From NCBI GenBank assembly GCA_030019215.1, contig JASEEZ010000005.1, positions 26,838-90,837 on the forward strand: DNA of 64,000 nt, in the 5' to 3' direction. Under the pieces are notes generated by a model. That model ran no database searches, had not been told where the DNA came from, and saw nothing but the letters and a program-made list of their open reading frames with translations. This DNA is from Actinomycetota bacterium (lineage in GTDB: Bacteria; Actinomycetota; Aquicultoria; Subteraquimicrobiales; UBA9087). Positions 7,931-15,835 of the stretch are shown here, one piece after another (position 1 is the first letter of the stretch; the number at the start of each line of letters is the position of its first letter). The position numbers and the translations under genes were made by a program.

Positions 7931-8344
7931 ATGAGATTCAAGGAGGAAAAGGGTATCTCCATAATTGAGGTGATGATAGCCATAACGATCCTGGCTCTCG
8001 CTCTCTTGCCGATGATGGCCATGTTCGAGACCGGTATTTCCAGCACCACGGTGGCTGGCGAAATCACCATCGCCACTCAGCTTGCCAACGACAGAATCGA
8101 GGAAATCAGAAATCACTCCTTTCTTGATGTTTACAATACTTATAAGGATGAAGTGGTGGAGAATTACGGCACCATCCCCGATTTCCCTCGCTTCCGGAGG
8201 GTGACCGTGGCTGAGTACGTGGACGAGAATCTTGATCCCGTGGCGGGACCAACGGATCTTCTGAGGGTGACCGTCACTCTTTACTGGCATTTCAGGGGTA
8301 GCGAAAAGTCCCATTCCGAAGTGACCTTGATAGCACGCCGCTAG
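7931..8344 (+). CDS. Minor pseudopilin, PilV/GspI-like
   Basis: A 137-aa protein with the prepilin motif KG|ISIIEVMIAITILALALLPM, typical of PilV-type minor pilins that lead into a C-terminal domain of ~100 residues. ATG start at 7931, 17 bp after the previous stop. The TAG stop lies inside the CTAG flank of the MITE-like repeat at 8345, so the element sits exactly at the gene's end and may have set the present C-terminus. Confidence 0.87.
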   Translation: MRFKEEKGISIIEVMIAITILALALLPMMAMFETGISSTTVAGEITIATQLANDRIEEIRNHSFLDVYNTYKDEVVENYGTIPDFPRFRRVTVAEYVDENLDPVAGPTDLLRVTVTLYWHFRGSEKSHSEVTLIARR

Positions 8345-8431
8345 TGCCGTTACAACTTTAAGATAGAACACTTGTCAGGTAACCTTGTGTCTCTTTGGTA
8401 GGAAGAAATAAAAAGAATAGTTGTAACGGTA
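8345..8431. repeat. MITE-like element, copy 2 (CTAG flanks)
   Basis: An 87-bp element with ends TGCCGTTACAACTTT and ATAGTTGTAACGGTA, flanked on both sides by CTAG (8341-8344 and 8432-8435). Its reverse complement aligns along its whole length with the outer element at 24,809-25,032. No coding capacity. The 4-bp palindromic duplication resembles the YTAR targets of the IS5 group, but no matching transposase is in the window. Confidence 0.82.
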
Positions 8432-8438
8432 CTAGGTT

Positions 8439-8545
8439 AGACCTCCGAAAACATGCAGTTGTCCGCCCCAGCGAGGCGGCCACTGCTCGGCTCTTCTCGT
8501 GAATGGGTGAGGTTTCTTGTCTGAGAACGCAAAAGTTCGGTTAAG
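8439..8545. repeat. Structured repeat family B, copy 1
   Basis: Shares two blocks with the copy at 10,957-11,157. The first is AGACCTCCGAAAACAYGCAG followed by TTGTCCGYCCCAGCGAGGCG. The second is GAGAACGCAAAAGTTCGGTT. It directly follows MITE copy 2. The second block overlaps the start codon and leader peptide of the next gene. Confidence 0.7.
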
Positions 8546-9146
8546 AATTTGCCGGGAGGAAAGTGGAATGTCCCTGACGGAGGTGCTCGTCTTCGCACTT
8601 CTGTTGACGCTGGTTCTCGCCGCTGTTTACTCCTTGCTTACCAGCGGAATCGGTTCCTGGGGGAAGGGGGAAACCGCGATTGAACTTCAGCAGAACGCTC
8701 GCCTGGCCATGAATAAGATGGTCGAGGAGATCAGAAAGGCACACACCATTGTAAATGCCGAGAATGTCAGGGGCACTAGTTATGACTTTCCCACGAATGG
8801 TTCTGAGATATCCTTTGTTAATGAGGATTCCGATAAAGATGGCGACTACGATGTCTACGATAAGATAATAAAATATCGTATTGGGGGAAGCTCGGGCGCT
8901 ACGCTCGTGAACTGGGTTTTTAATCCTCCGCCGAAGACCAAACCCGGTTATTTCGCTCTCGCTGAATATGTCGAGGAGCTCAATTTCAGATTCTTTGATG
9001 CTAATTCGGTTGAGATCCTGCCCACGAATGATATCTCTCTTACCAACTATTATGACAATGTTACCTGCATCGAGATAAGCATCGTCGTGAGCAAGGACAA
9101 GATGCGAAAGCAATTGACCTCCAAGGTACGGCTAAGGAACAGGTAG
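8517..9146 (+). CDS. Minor pilin, PilW/GspJ-like
   Basis: A 209-aa protein whose prepilin motif ESG|MSLTEVLVFALLLTLVL is followed by a coiled, polar domain typical of PilW-type minor pilins. The only usable start is TTG at 8517: an in-frame stop lies three codons upstream, and no start codon exists between it and the cleavage site. GGTGAGG is four bases upstream. The leader peptide is encoded by dispersed repeat family B, which is unusual. Confidence 0.86.
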   Translation: MSENAKVRLRICREESGMSLTEVLVFALLLTLVLAAVYSLLTSGIGSWGKGETAIELQQNARLAMNKMVEEIRKAHTIVNAENVRGTSYDFPTNGSEISFVNEDSDKDGDYDVYDKIIKYRIGGSSGATLVNWVFNPPPKTKPGYFALAEYVEELNFRFFDANSVEILPTNDISLTNYYDNVTCIEISIVVSKDKMRKQLTSKVRLRNR

Positions 9147-9235
9147 CACTCTCCTTAAAAATTTGATTGAATATTGGTAGAGAAACCTTGCTTGGGCTAT
9201 TGACAAGCTCGATTGACAAATGGTTCGGACAAATG

Positions 9236-9405
9236 TCTTGAAGACACGCGGTCGGCCTGGTCGTGGTTTAGCTAAAACTTATCTCTTGGCCGCCGCTCGG
9301 GTCTCGCCCCACCGCAGACTTTTGGTTTTCTAAAGCTTTTTCTGGCGGGGCTCCGACACGGTCTTCTCGACACATGGTCCTCACCCCGCCAATGGCGAGG
9401 TATAA
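9236..9405. repeat. Structured repeat family B, copy 2, in a 337-bp gene-free stretch
   Basis: The gap 9147-9483 holds no gene. Its main content is a GC-rich structured repeat beginning GAAGACACGCGGTCGG and ending CTCCGACACGGTCTTCT, so GAAGAC and GTCTTC form inverted ends. The interior GCTCGGGTCTCGCCCC and the end block are shared with the copy near 18.4 kb. It is followed by CCCCGCCAATGGCGAGG and then a sigma-28-like promoter. Confidence 0.68.
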
Positions 9406-9439
9406 ACCAGCTCACTGGCGACCAATTCTACTGGTGGTC

Positions 9440-9466
9440 TAAATAATTCTCTAAAGATACCGATAT
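9440..9466 (+). promoter_or_regulatory. Sigma-28-like promoter before PilX-like gene
   Basis: TAAATAAT (9440-9447), an 11-bp spacer, then ACCGATAT (9459-9466). Transcription would begin near 9473. This argues for translation from the GTG at 9484 rather than the TTG at 9472, and leaves a very short leader. Confidence 0.6.
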
Positions 9467-9483
9467 AAAGATTGGGTGACGAT

Positions 9484-10902
9484 GTGATCCACAAAAAAAG
9501 TTCAAAGAATTTACTCTCTCTGCTGGGGGCTGAAAGGGGAGTGGCCTTTGCCACTGCGCTGGTTGTTCTTCTTGTTTTGTCGCTTCTGGGAACAGCTCTT
9601 CTGATCGTTGCCCGAAAGGAAGTGGGGATCTCTCTTCGAGGAAAGCAGGCAAACCAAGCTTTTCACATTGCTGAAGCCGGCGTCGAGTACGGATTAAACC
9701 AACTCGTCCAGAGCAGTGGCGCCTGGAGAGGGCCCATTACACAGGATCTGGCCTCGGCCGATTCCACGGAGACCATCGGGAGTTTTACCGTTGCCGCAAT
9801 TTTTGAGGGCCTGGATGGTGGCCTGGCGACGTACACCCTCGAATCCACGGGTACGGTGACGAATTCCAGCGCCATCCGCAGGTTAACCGTCAAAGTCGAG
9901 CAGACCACACCTCTCTGGAGCTACATCCTTTTTCTTAACGATAAGACCACCACCGATTACGATTTTATCTCCTATAAATCTAGCGGTGTTTACTATTCTG
10001 ATGAGACCACCGGTAGCGTTCATTCCAACGATGACCTCTACGTTTACTCCATTGCAAATGGTCATCCCATTTTCAACGGACCGATAACCTACGTTAACAG
10101 CTATGTTTTGGGCGGAAGTGGAACTCCTTATTATAGTCCGTCGCCTCCTAAAAAGGTGACAGCGATCCAGTTTCCCACTCCCGATTATGCGCTTCTGAAG
10201 TCAAAGGCGAGTGAAGACGACAATCTGGGTTCCTATTCGGGAGATGTATCGGTCAAGTTGATTAAGGGAACGGCCGCGAACAACGATGGTACGATTGAGA
10301 TCGTGACCACTGGCACCCAAACAAAAGAGTTGGGGTCAAAAGAAAACGTTTTGTACGTTGAAAATGGCAATGTTTATGTTCAGGGAACTCTTGATGGTCG
10401 GCTGACCATCGTGGCCAGGGGCAGTTCTGCCGGCGATGTGTACATTGTGGACAATGTGAGATGCGCGGATACGAATTTGGCCACCAGTGATGATATGTTG
10501 GGCTTGATCGCTGAAAACGATGTCGAGATATTTGAACCCGGGGGAACTCCATGGGGAAAGGGTCCTCATTCTGCTTGGAAGGGGGGAACGGCTGCCGACG
10601 ATAAAGTTTACGTCGATGCCCTGATGTTCGCTCAGAATGGGCATATCAGTTATCAGGGTGCTGGTTCTTGGGGAAGAGATTTGCTTTTTGTCAGCGGTGC
10701 CCTCATCCAAAACAGGGACACGGCCACCATCTCTAAGGGTGTTATGGGAGGTGGAGGTGGAGGTACGCATGTCATGGGCGGAAAAACGGGGTATTTGAAG
10801 CGCTACAACTTCGACGAGCGGCTTGCCTATACGCAGCCTCCGTACTTTTTCAAGCCCGATAGTTCCCGGTACAGGATCTCTTCTTGGGGAGAAGGTTCGT
10901 AA
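9484..10902 (+). CDS. Large PilX-like minor pilin
   Basis: A 472-aa protein. The N-terminal hydrophobic helix (AERGVAFATALVVLLVLSLLG) begins a PilX-type pilin-like stalk (AFHIAEAGVEYGLNQL). Then come ~350 residues of Ser/Thr/Gly-rich extracellular domain with a glycine run GGGGGG near the C-terminus. The -1 position is Arg-Gly|Val rather than a canonical KG|F. It is more than twice the size of classic PilX, so the C-terminal domain probably adds binding or structural roles at the pilus tip. GTG at 9484 is chosen because GGTGA precedes it; TTG 9472 is the alternative. Confidence 0.82.
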   Translation: MIHKKSSKNLLSLLGAERGVAFATALVVLLVLSLLGTALLIVARKEVGISLRGKQANQAFHIAEAGVEYGLNQLVQSSGAWRGPITQDLASADSTETIGSFTVAAIFEGLDGGLATYTLESTGTVTNSSAIRRLTVKVEQTTPLWSYILFLNDKTTTDYDFISYKSSGVYYSDETTGSVHSNDDLYVYSIANGHPIFNGPITYVNSYVLGGSGTPYYSPSPPKKVTAIQFPTPDYALLKSKASEDDNLGSYSGDVSVKLIKGTAANNDGTIEIVTTGTQTKELGSKENVLYVENGNVYVQGTLDGRLTIVARGSSAGDVYIVDNVRCADTNLATSDDMLGLIAENDVEIFEPGGTPWGKGPHSAWKGGTAADDKVYVDALMFAQNGHISYQGAGSWGRDLLFVSGALIQNRDTATISKGVMGGGGGGTHVMGGKTGYLKRYNFDERLAYTQPPYFFKPDSSRYRISSWGEGS

Positions 10903-10956
10903 CTTGACTTTTGCGTTTTTAAAATTATGAGCAAGCGATCGGTTTTGGCAAAGGCC

Positions 10957-11157
10957 AGACCTCCGAAAACACGCAGTTGTCCGTCCCAGCGAGGCGTCCA
11001 CTGCTCGGCTCTCAGCCTCGCTCCCCGCCTGCGGCGGGACCGTGCCCGCTCGGCCTCCGAGACGGTTTTCTTGAGGCCTAACCTTTGCCCTAAGCCAATT
11101 TCAGTTATTTATTGTGAATGATCTTTCTTGACCGAGAACGCAAAAGTTCGGTTCGTA
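10957..11157. repeat. Structured repeat family B, copy 3, in a 392-bp gene-free stretch
   Basis: The gap 10,903-11,294 holds no gene. It carries the AGACCTCCGAAAACACGCAG block, a hairpin CCCCGCCTGCGGCGGG (11,023-11,038), GGCCTCCGAGACGGTTTTCTTGAGGCC (11,054-11,080), and the GAGAACGCAAAAGTTCGGTT block. An intrinsic terminator and a sigma-28-like promoter follow before the next pilin gene. Confidence 0.68.
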
Positions 11158-11193
11158 AGTTAGCAAACGGATATAATTAAAGGAGTTTTGCCC

Positions 11194-11225
11194 ATCTCCG
11201 AGAATTTAGTCTCGGAGATTTTTTG
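11194..11225 (+). terminator. Intrinsic terminator within the pilus locus
   Basis: ATCTCCGAG - AATTTAGT - CTCGGAGAT followed by TTTTT. It separates the transcript of the first PilX-like gene from the next promoter and operon. Confidence 0.88.
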
Positions 11226-11245
11226 GAAGCCGCTCTCAGCAGTGC

Positions 11246-11273
11246 TTAAGTTTCTCACCAGCGGTGCCGATAT
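11246..11273 (+). promoter_or_regulatory. Sigma-28-like promoter before pilV-pilW-pilX block
   Basis: TTAAGTTT (11,246-11,253), 12-bp spacer, GCCGATAT (11,266-11,273). It differs from the FliA consensus by one base in each box and by one in spacing, with the same geometry as the pilin promoter. The gene start at 11,295 is about 14 bases beyond the expected transcript start, just enough for the AAGAGGGG ribosome binding site. Confidence 0.72.
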
Positions 11274-11294
11274 AATAATTAAGAGGGGATATCG

Positions 11295-11705
11295 ATGAGA
11301 GTTTTTTTGAAGGATGAAAGGGCCTTCAGCCTGCTGGAGGTCATGGGGGCGTTAACCATCATAGCCATCATTCTGATTCCCATCTACATCATGTTTTATG
11401 AGGGAATCCGCTATGTTGGTATGTCCAAGAACCAGAACCAGGCGGCTAGCTATGGCCAGGAGAGGGTGGAGCACATCAGGAACATGACTTATACAAACAT
11501 CACCGAGACCAACCTACCTGATGAGACTCAAACTTTGGGTAATATGGTGTTCACGAACCACGTGGATGTGGTCTCTTCCCCCACCGAGGTAGAAGGAGCG
11601 GACCCAAACATCAAGAAAATAGTCGTGACCGTCTCCTGGGTTGAGAATGAGGCCACTAAAACCGTTTCTCTAGCGACTCTTCGGACGAAAACACTGGAGG
11701 ACTGA
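11295..11705 (+). CDS. Minor pseudopilin, PilV-like (second set)
   Basis: A 136-aa protein with the prepilin motif ERA|FSLLEVMGALTIIAIILIPI. As in the FimT-like protein, Ala replaces Gly at -1. The C-terminal domain is short. The ATG is preceded by AAGAGGGG. It forms a tight operon with the following PilW-like and PilX-like genes (8-bp gap, then a 4-bp overlap). Confidence 0.86.
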   Translation: MRVFLKDERAFSLLEVMGALTIIAIILIPIYIMFYEGIRYVGMSKNQNQAASYGQERVEHIRNMTYTNITETNLPDETQTLGNMVFTNHVDVVSSPTEVEGADPNIKKIVVTVSWVENEATKTVSLATLRTKTLED

Positions 11706-11713
11706 AGGGAGCC

Positions 11714-12418
11714 ATGCCGACCTTCTTTAAGAAAGATAGGGGATACACTCTCGTTGAGTTGCTCGTGGCGGTGGGAATTCTCTGGATTGTTCTGGGCGGG
11801 ATCTACACCCTTTTTATCGGTGGGGAGGATATCTGGGACATTGGGGACAGGCAGATTGAGGCTCAGCGAAGCGCCAGGGTGGCGATGCTCAGGATAGCTC
11901 AGGAGCTCAGAGAGTGCTATGAGGTAACGGCTTTGTCCGAGTATAGCCTGACACTCAGGGGGATACAGGTGAGCGGGGAGGTTTTGGCACCGGATACATC
12001 CACTAATCCTCTTCGAACTTTTGGCCCGTCGGCTCATAGTCCTTGGATACAGGAGGCGGCGCCGACCATCTATCGGGCCGGGACACCTCGCCCATCCAGT
12101 GACTATTCTGTGGATTACGCGGATGGGAAGGTCACCTTCAACGACGATGTGACCGATGAGGTTACCGCCGATTACACCCACGATGAGACCCTGACCATCT
12201 CCCTTTCGAATGGGTCTTTGATCAGGACTACCAGCACCACGAGCACTGTCCTGGCAGAATATATCACGAACGAGTCGGCATCCACCTCTGTCTTTGTCGG
12301 AGATAAGGCGCTTCCCGATACCAGATTGATCACCACTATTCTGATAGTGGACAGGGATCCGACGAAGCGCCCGGCGGCCTACACACTTGAGAACAAGTGC
12401 AGGTTGAGGAAGAAATGA
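11714..12418 (+). CDS. Minor pilin, PilW-like (second set)
   Basis: A 234-aa protein with the canonical motif DRG|YTLVELLVAVGILWIVLGG and a PilW-like region (QIEAQRSARVAMLRIAQELREC). The C-terminal domain is Thr/Ser/Asp-rich. ATG start behind AAGGGAG. Its TGA overlaps the ATG of the PilX-like gene (ATGA), so the two are translationally coupled. Confidence 0.88.
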   Translation: MPTFFKKDRGYTLVELLVAVGILWIVLGGIYTLFIGGEDIWDIGDRQIEAQRSARVAMLRIAQELRECYEVTALSEYSLTLRGIQVSGEVLAPDTSTNPLRTFGPSAHSPWIQEAAPTIYRAGTPRPSSDYSVDYADGKVTFNDDVTDEVTADYTHDETLTISLSNGSLIRTTSTTSTVLAEYITNESASTSVFVGDKALPDTRLITTILIVDRDPTKRPAAYTLENKCRLRKK

Positions 12419-13893
12419 AACGGTGGTGTGAGATGATTGATGGGCTGAAGCGCAGGATAATCGAAGAGGGAGGGTATACGCTCGGGTTTACCCTGGGTGT
12501 GGTCTCGATCCTGACGATCCTTGGGGCCGGTCTTCTTTTGATGGTCGGTCACGAGATGACCATGATCGCCAAGCACGCCGACTCCACCCGTGCCTATTAC
12601 CTGGCCGAGTCCGGAATAAACCACGCCCTCTGGAATCTGGACAAAGGCCTTTCGGGTGCTGTGGGAAGCGAGACCACTCAAACCGCTTTGGGAGCCGGCA
12701 GTTACTACACCACCTATGAATCAAATACGCGCTTGCTCACCTCGGTGGGAACCGTTGGCAGTGTGAGCAGGAGGATAAGGGTCCGCACCAAGCAAGAGGA
12801 GTTGCCCCTGTCGCTTCAGAGGGCGGTGACCGCCGCCAAGTCGAACGACATTCCTGGGAACAAGGATCCGGATGCCGAGGATAATGTCTTCATCTGCAAC
12901 GATACTACTGACACGGAGAGAGTTCTCATCTGTGGTAGCAAAGGCACCTGGACTATTCATGGGTGGTTATTTAATCTCCAGGAGACGACCTCGAGTTCAA
13001 ACTATCTGGGCTGGGCTTATAATGTGAAGGGTGTCGAGCCGACCAAATACAGATATGTGGCTGGCTCCAATGAATACCCCGAGGCTCACTGGAAGGACTG
13101 GGAGAAAGACAAGGGGACGGACATTGCTCCGGAGCTACCCAACTTCCGGACGGCCCCCTACGAAGAGGAGATTCGGACTGCCAAGACCACCGGGACGGCT
13201 GGGGATACGACTTGGACGGGAATCAAGACCCTTCAGGGGGGCGAGAAATACTACTTCAAGAGCAATTTGACCATCGACGGTGCGACGATTACTTGCGATA
13301 GCACCGAGACCGCGGCGGTAATCGTCGCTTACGGAAATATCACCATTCGGGATTCCACCATCGGCGACGCCGCTGGTGGCAAGATCAAGATCATCGCCGG
13401 GGGCTGGGATGATGACGATCCTGGAACCAACGTGGATGCCTTGACCATCGAGGGGAATAACAATTCTAAATATACCTATCTGGGCAAGGACATTGAGCTC
13501 TACAGCAACGCTCAGACCAGGGTGAATGACCACGTCTATCGTTTAGCGGAGGGTTGCTCCAGCATGTTGCTTTCAAGATACACTCTTTACATCGAGTCCA
13601 GCTACAGCAGCGGCCCCGCGGGCACCGGTTATAATATCGACCTCGAGGGAGTGGTCTTCTCCCGGGAGGGCATACGCTTTCGAACCGAGGGGGGCGGTCG
13701 TCGAGTGCGGATTCGGGGAAGCATCATCGCCGGTGATTTGCAGAACCCCGATGGTCGACTCCACTTCGGTAATATCAAGAAGCAGCTGTGGCTAGTTTAC
13801 GACAGGGGTGCCATCCCCGAGGCGGGTGTGAAGAGCGCTTTCGGGGCGATCTCGGGTGTGACGCTGGACTATACCACCTGGCGGGAAGATTGA
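12415..13893 (+). CDS. Large PilX-like minor pilin (second set)
   Basis: A 492-aa protein. A class III-like hydrophobic N-terminus (GGYTLGFTLGVVSILTILGAG) leads into the PilX-type stalk (AKHADSTRAYYLAESGINHALWNLD) and a long extracellular domain rich in Gly, Thr and Asp with beta-repeat character (NITIRDSTIGDAAGGKIKI). Architecture and size parallel the protein at 9484, so the locus has two large PilX-like tips. Start chosen at ATG 12,415 (ATGA overlap, GAGGAA upstream). Confidence 0.84.
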   Translation: MKRWCEMIDGLKRRIIEEGGYTLGFTLGVVSILTILGAGLLLMVGHEMTMIAKHADSTRAYYLAESGINHALWNLDKGLSGAVGSETTQTALGAGSYYTTYESNTRLLTSVGTVGSVSRRIRVRTKQEELPLSLQRAVTAAKSNDIPGNKDPDAEDNVFICNDTTDTERVLICGSKGTWTIHGWLFNLQETTSSSNYLGWAYNVKGVEPTKYRYVAGSNEYPEAHWKDWEKDKGTDIAPELPNFRTAPYEEEIRTAKTTGTAGDTTWTGIKTLQGGEKYYFKSNLTIDGATITCDSTETAAVIVAYGNITIRDSTIGDAAGGKIKIIAGGWDDDDPGTNVDALTIEGNNNSKYTYLGKDIELYSNAQTRVNDHVYRLAEGCSSMLLSRYTLYIESSYSSGPAGTGYNIDLEGVVFSREGIRFRTEGGGRRVRIRGSIIAGDLQNPDGRLHFGNIKKQLWLVYDRGAIPEAGVKSAFGAISGVTLDYTTWRED

Positions 13894-13896
13894 CCC

Positions 13897-13923
13897 TGAG
13901 GTTGAGCGAAAATTTGCCGATAA
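13897..13923 (+). promoter_or_regulatory. Sigma-28-like promoter before pilM operon
   Basis: A perfect -10 box GCCGATAA at 13,916-13,923 with a weaker -35 TGAGGTTG (13,897-13,904) at an 11-bp spacer. It is separated from pilM by ~170 bp, which also contains an extended -10-like TGGTAGAAT at 14,057-14,065. The operon may therefore have two promoters. Confidence 0.55.
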
Positions 13924-14095
13924 TAGAGGTGAAGTGGAAAAAATTGCCCGAAAAAAAGGGAAATTGGGATTTTTAACGAATAGGTACTTAAAATTCATAC
14001 GGAATTGACCATTGCCCCGCCCTAAAGGAATAGCGGAAGAACTGGATTTACCTTTGTGGTAGAATCGTTGAGACTACGATCGCAGGAGGGTTGGT

Positions 14096-15220
14096 TTGGG
14101 CATTTTTTCATTTGGTAAAGGGTTAGCGTCCATAGGTTTGGACATCGGGACGAACACCTTTCGAGTGGCCCAGCTCAAGTCCATCTCCGGCTCGCCTACG
14201 CTTGTGAACTACGGCAGCATCAAGATTCCTGTTGGGGCCGTTGTGGAGGGCGAGGTATTGGATGTGGAGGCGGTCTCCCGTTCCCTGGCCGACCTCTGGA
14301 AGAAGACCGGTTTGAGGGATAAAAAGGTCATCATTGGGGTGGCTAATCAAAAGGTCATCGTCCGCCTCGTTGAGTTCCCCTATATGGAAAAAGACGAACT
14401 CAAGGGAGCCATTCAGTATCAGGCTCAGGATTACATCCCTATTCCCGTGGAGGAGGCTATCCTCGATTTTCAGGTGGTTGGGGAGTTCGTGGGCGAGAAC
14501 GAGGCGCGCATGATGGAGGTTCTTCTGGTGGCGGCCCAGAAGGATATGATTCAGAACAACGTCATTGCCGTGGAAAATGCCGGCTTAAAAGCCGAGGTCA
14601 TAGATGTTTCTTCTTTTGCCGTAATCCGATCTCTATTGGAAGTGCCTCCCGTGGTTCCCGCGGAAGGAGAGGAAGAGGCAATCGCCCTAATCAATATCGG
14701 GGCGGGAATTACCAACATTGTCGTCGTCGAGAAGGGTATCCCCCGCTTCACCCGAGTTACTTCTCTAGCTGGAAACACCTTCACCCGGGCTTTAGAGGAA
14801 TCTCTGGGTATATCCTTTGACGAAGCAGAAGAGTTAAAGACGAAGGTTGGCTTATCTCCTTTAAAGGGCAAGAAGGGGGGAAAGAAGTCGGCCAAGGAAG
14901 CGGAGCGAATCAAGAGTGCTCAGGAAGTTTTGGAGGGTGAAATTGGTAAGTTTGCGGCTGAGATTCGTCGGTCTTTCGACTACTACTTAAGTCAGCGGCC
15001 CCAGGTTAAGAGCATTCGGAGGATTGTACTGAGTGGCGGAGGCGCCGGAATGAACAACCTGGCTTCTCATCTTGAGGCCAACTTGCAGACGACGGTGGAG
15101 TTGGGACACCCCCTTCAAAAAGTTCAGGTGAGCCCGGGGCTTTCAAAAGAGGAGTTAGAGCAGGAGAAGCTTTCCCTGGCCATTTGCATCGGTCTTGCCT
15201 TGCGGAGGTTTGAAGAATGA
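14096..15220 (+). CDS. pilM: PilM, actin-like pilus assembly protein
   Basis: Cytoplasmic actin-fold ATPase-like protein, 374 aa, that binds the N-terminus of PilN and links the alignment complex to the motor. It shows IGLDIGTNTFRVAQL near the N-terminus (phosphate-1 motif) and NIGAGITNIVVV around residue 205 (phosphate-2 motif). The C-terminal VLSGGGAGMNNL is the adenosine motif. TTG start with AGGAGGG at 14,084-14,090. First gene of pilMNO-P; overlaps pilN by 4 bp (ATGA). Confidence 0.95.
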   Translation: MGIFSFGKGLASIGLDIGTNTFRVAQLKSISGSPTLVNYGSIKIPVGAVVEGEVLDVEAVSRSLADLWKKTGLRDKKVIIGVANQKVIVRLVEFPYMEKDELKGAIQYQAQDYIPIPVEEAILDFQVVGEFVGENEARMMEVLLVAAQKDMIQNNVIAVENAGLKAEVIDVSSFAVIRSLLEVPPVVPAEGEEEAIALINIGAGITNIVVVEKGIPRFTRVTSLAGNTFTRALEESLGISFDEAEELKTKVGLSPLKGKKGGKKSAKEAERIKSAQEVLEGEIGKFAAEIRRSFDYYLSQRPQVKSIRRIVLSGGGAGMNNLASHLEANLQTTVELGHPLQKVQVSPGLSKEELEQEKLSLAICIGLALRRFEE

Positions 15221-15828
15221 TCAACATAAACCTGCTTCCCCCGGAAGTTCGCGAGAAGAGAAAGGCTGAGAAGGTATTCTTCTATACGATCGTTGGAGTA
15301 GTGACACTGGTGATCATCCTGGGCGGTGTTTATGGTTATTATTCCTGGCTAGTGGGCCTGGAGGAGCGACAGCTGGCCAGTATCCAAGCGGAGACCCAGA
15401 AGTTCAGCGAGGCGGTAAAGGAGTATGAAATATACGAGAAGAAAAAGGCCGAGTTTCAGGCGAGAAAGGAAATTGTGGACAAGGCCATGGCCGGCGAGGT
15501 GCCCTGGCATAAGATTTTGAACGGAATCAGCATGGTCATTCCCAGCGATGTCTGGTTGACCTCCTTCAGCGGTAGTGAGGGTGGGTTGAATCTGGCCGGT
15601 TTTGCCGTAGATTATGCCTTCGACGAACCCGATTTCGGACACAAGCCGGTTGCCAAATGGATGGTGCGTTTGGGAGAGGTGAAGGGGATCGTCGACATTT
15701 GGCTTACCAGCTCTTCTAAGGGTGACGTTGAAGGGCAGCCGGCGATACAGTTTGGGACAACCACCAAGTTAAGTGTTGAGGAGATTGCCCCTGCAACTGC
15801 CCCGCCGGCAAAGACTACAGGGGAGTAA
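15217..15828 (+). CDS. pilN: PilN, inner-membrane alignment-complex protein
   Basis: A 203-aa bitopic membrane protein. The N-terminal MININLLPPEVREKRK is the conserved PilM-binding INLLP motif. One transmembrane helix (~residues 22-42) is followed by a coiled coil (~45-90) and a ferredoxin-like periplasmic domain. ATG overlaps the pilM stop. Standard partner of PilO. Confidence 0.93.
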   Translation: MININLLPPEVREKRKAEKVFFYTIVGVVTLVIILGGVYGYYSWLVGLEERQLASIQAETQKFSEAVKEYEIYEKKKAEFQARKEIVDKAMAGEVPWHKILNGISMVIPSDVWLTSFSGSEGGLNLAGFAVDYAFDEPDFGHKPVAKWMVRLGEVKGIVDIWLTSSSKGDVEGQPAIQFGTTTKLSVEEIAPATAPPAKTTGE

Positions 15829-15835
15829 AGGACGA

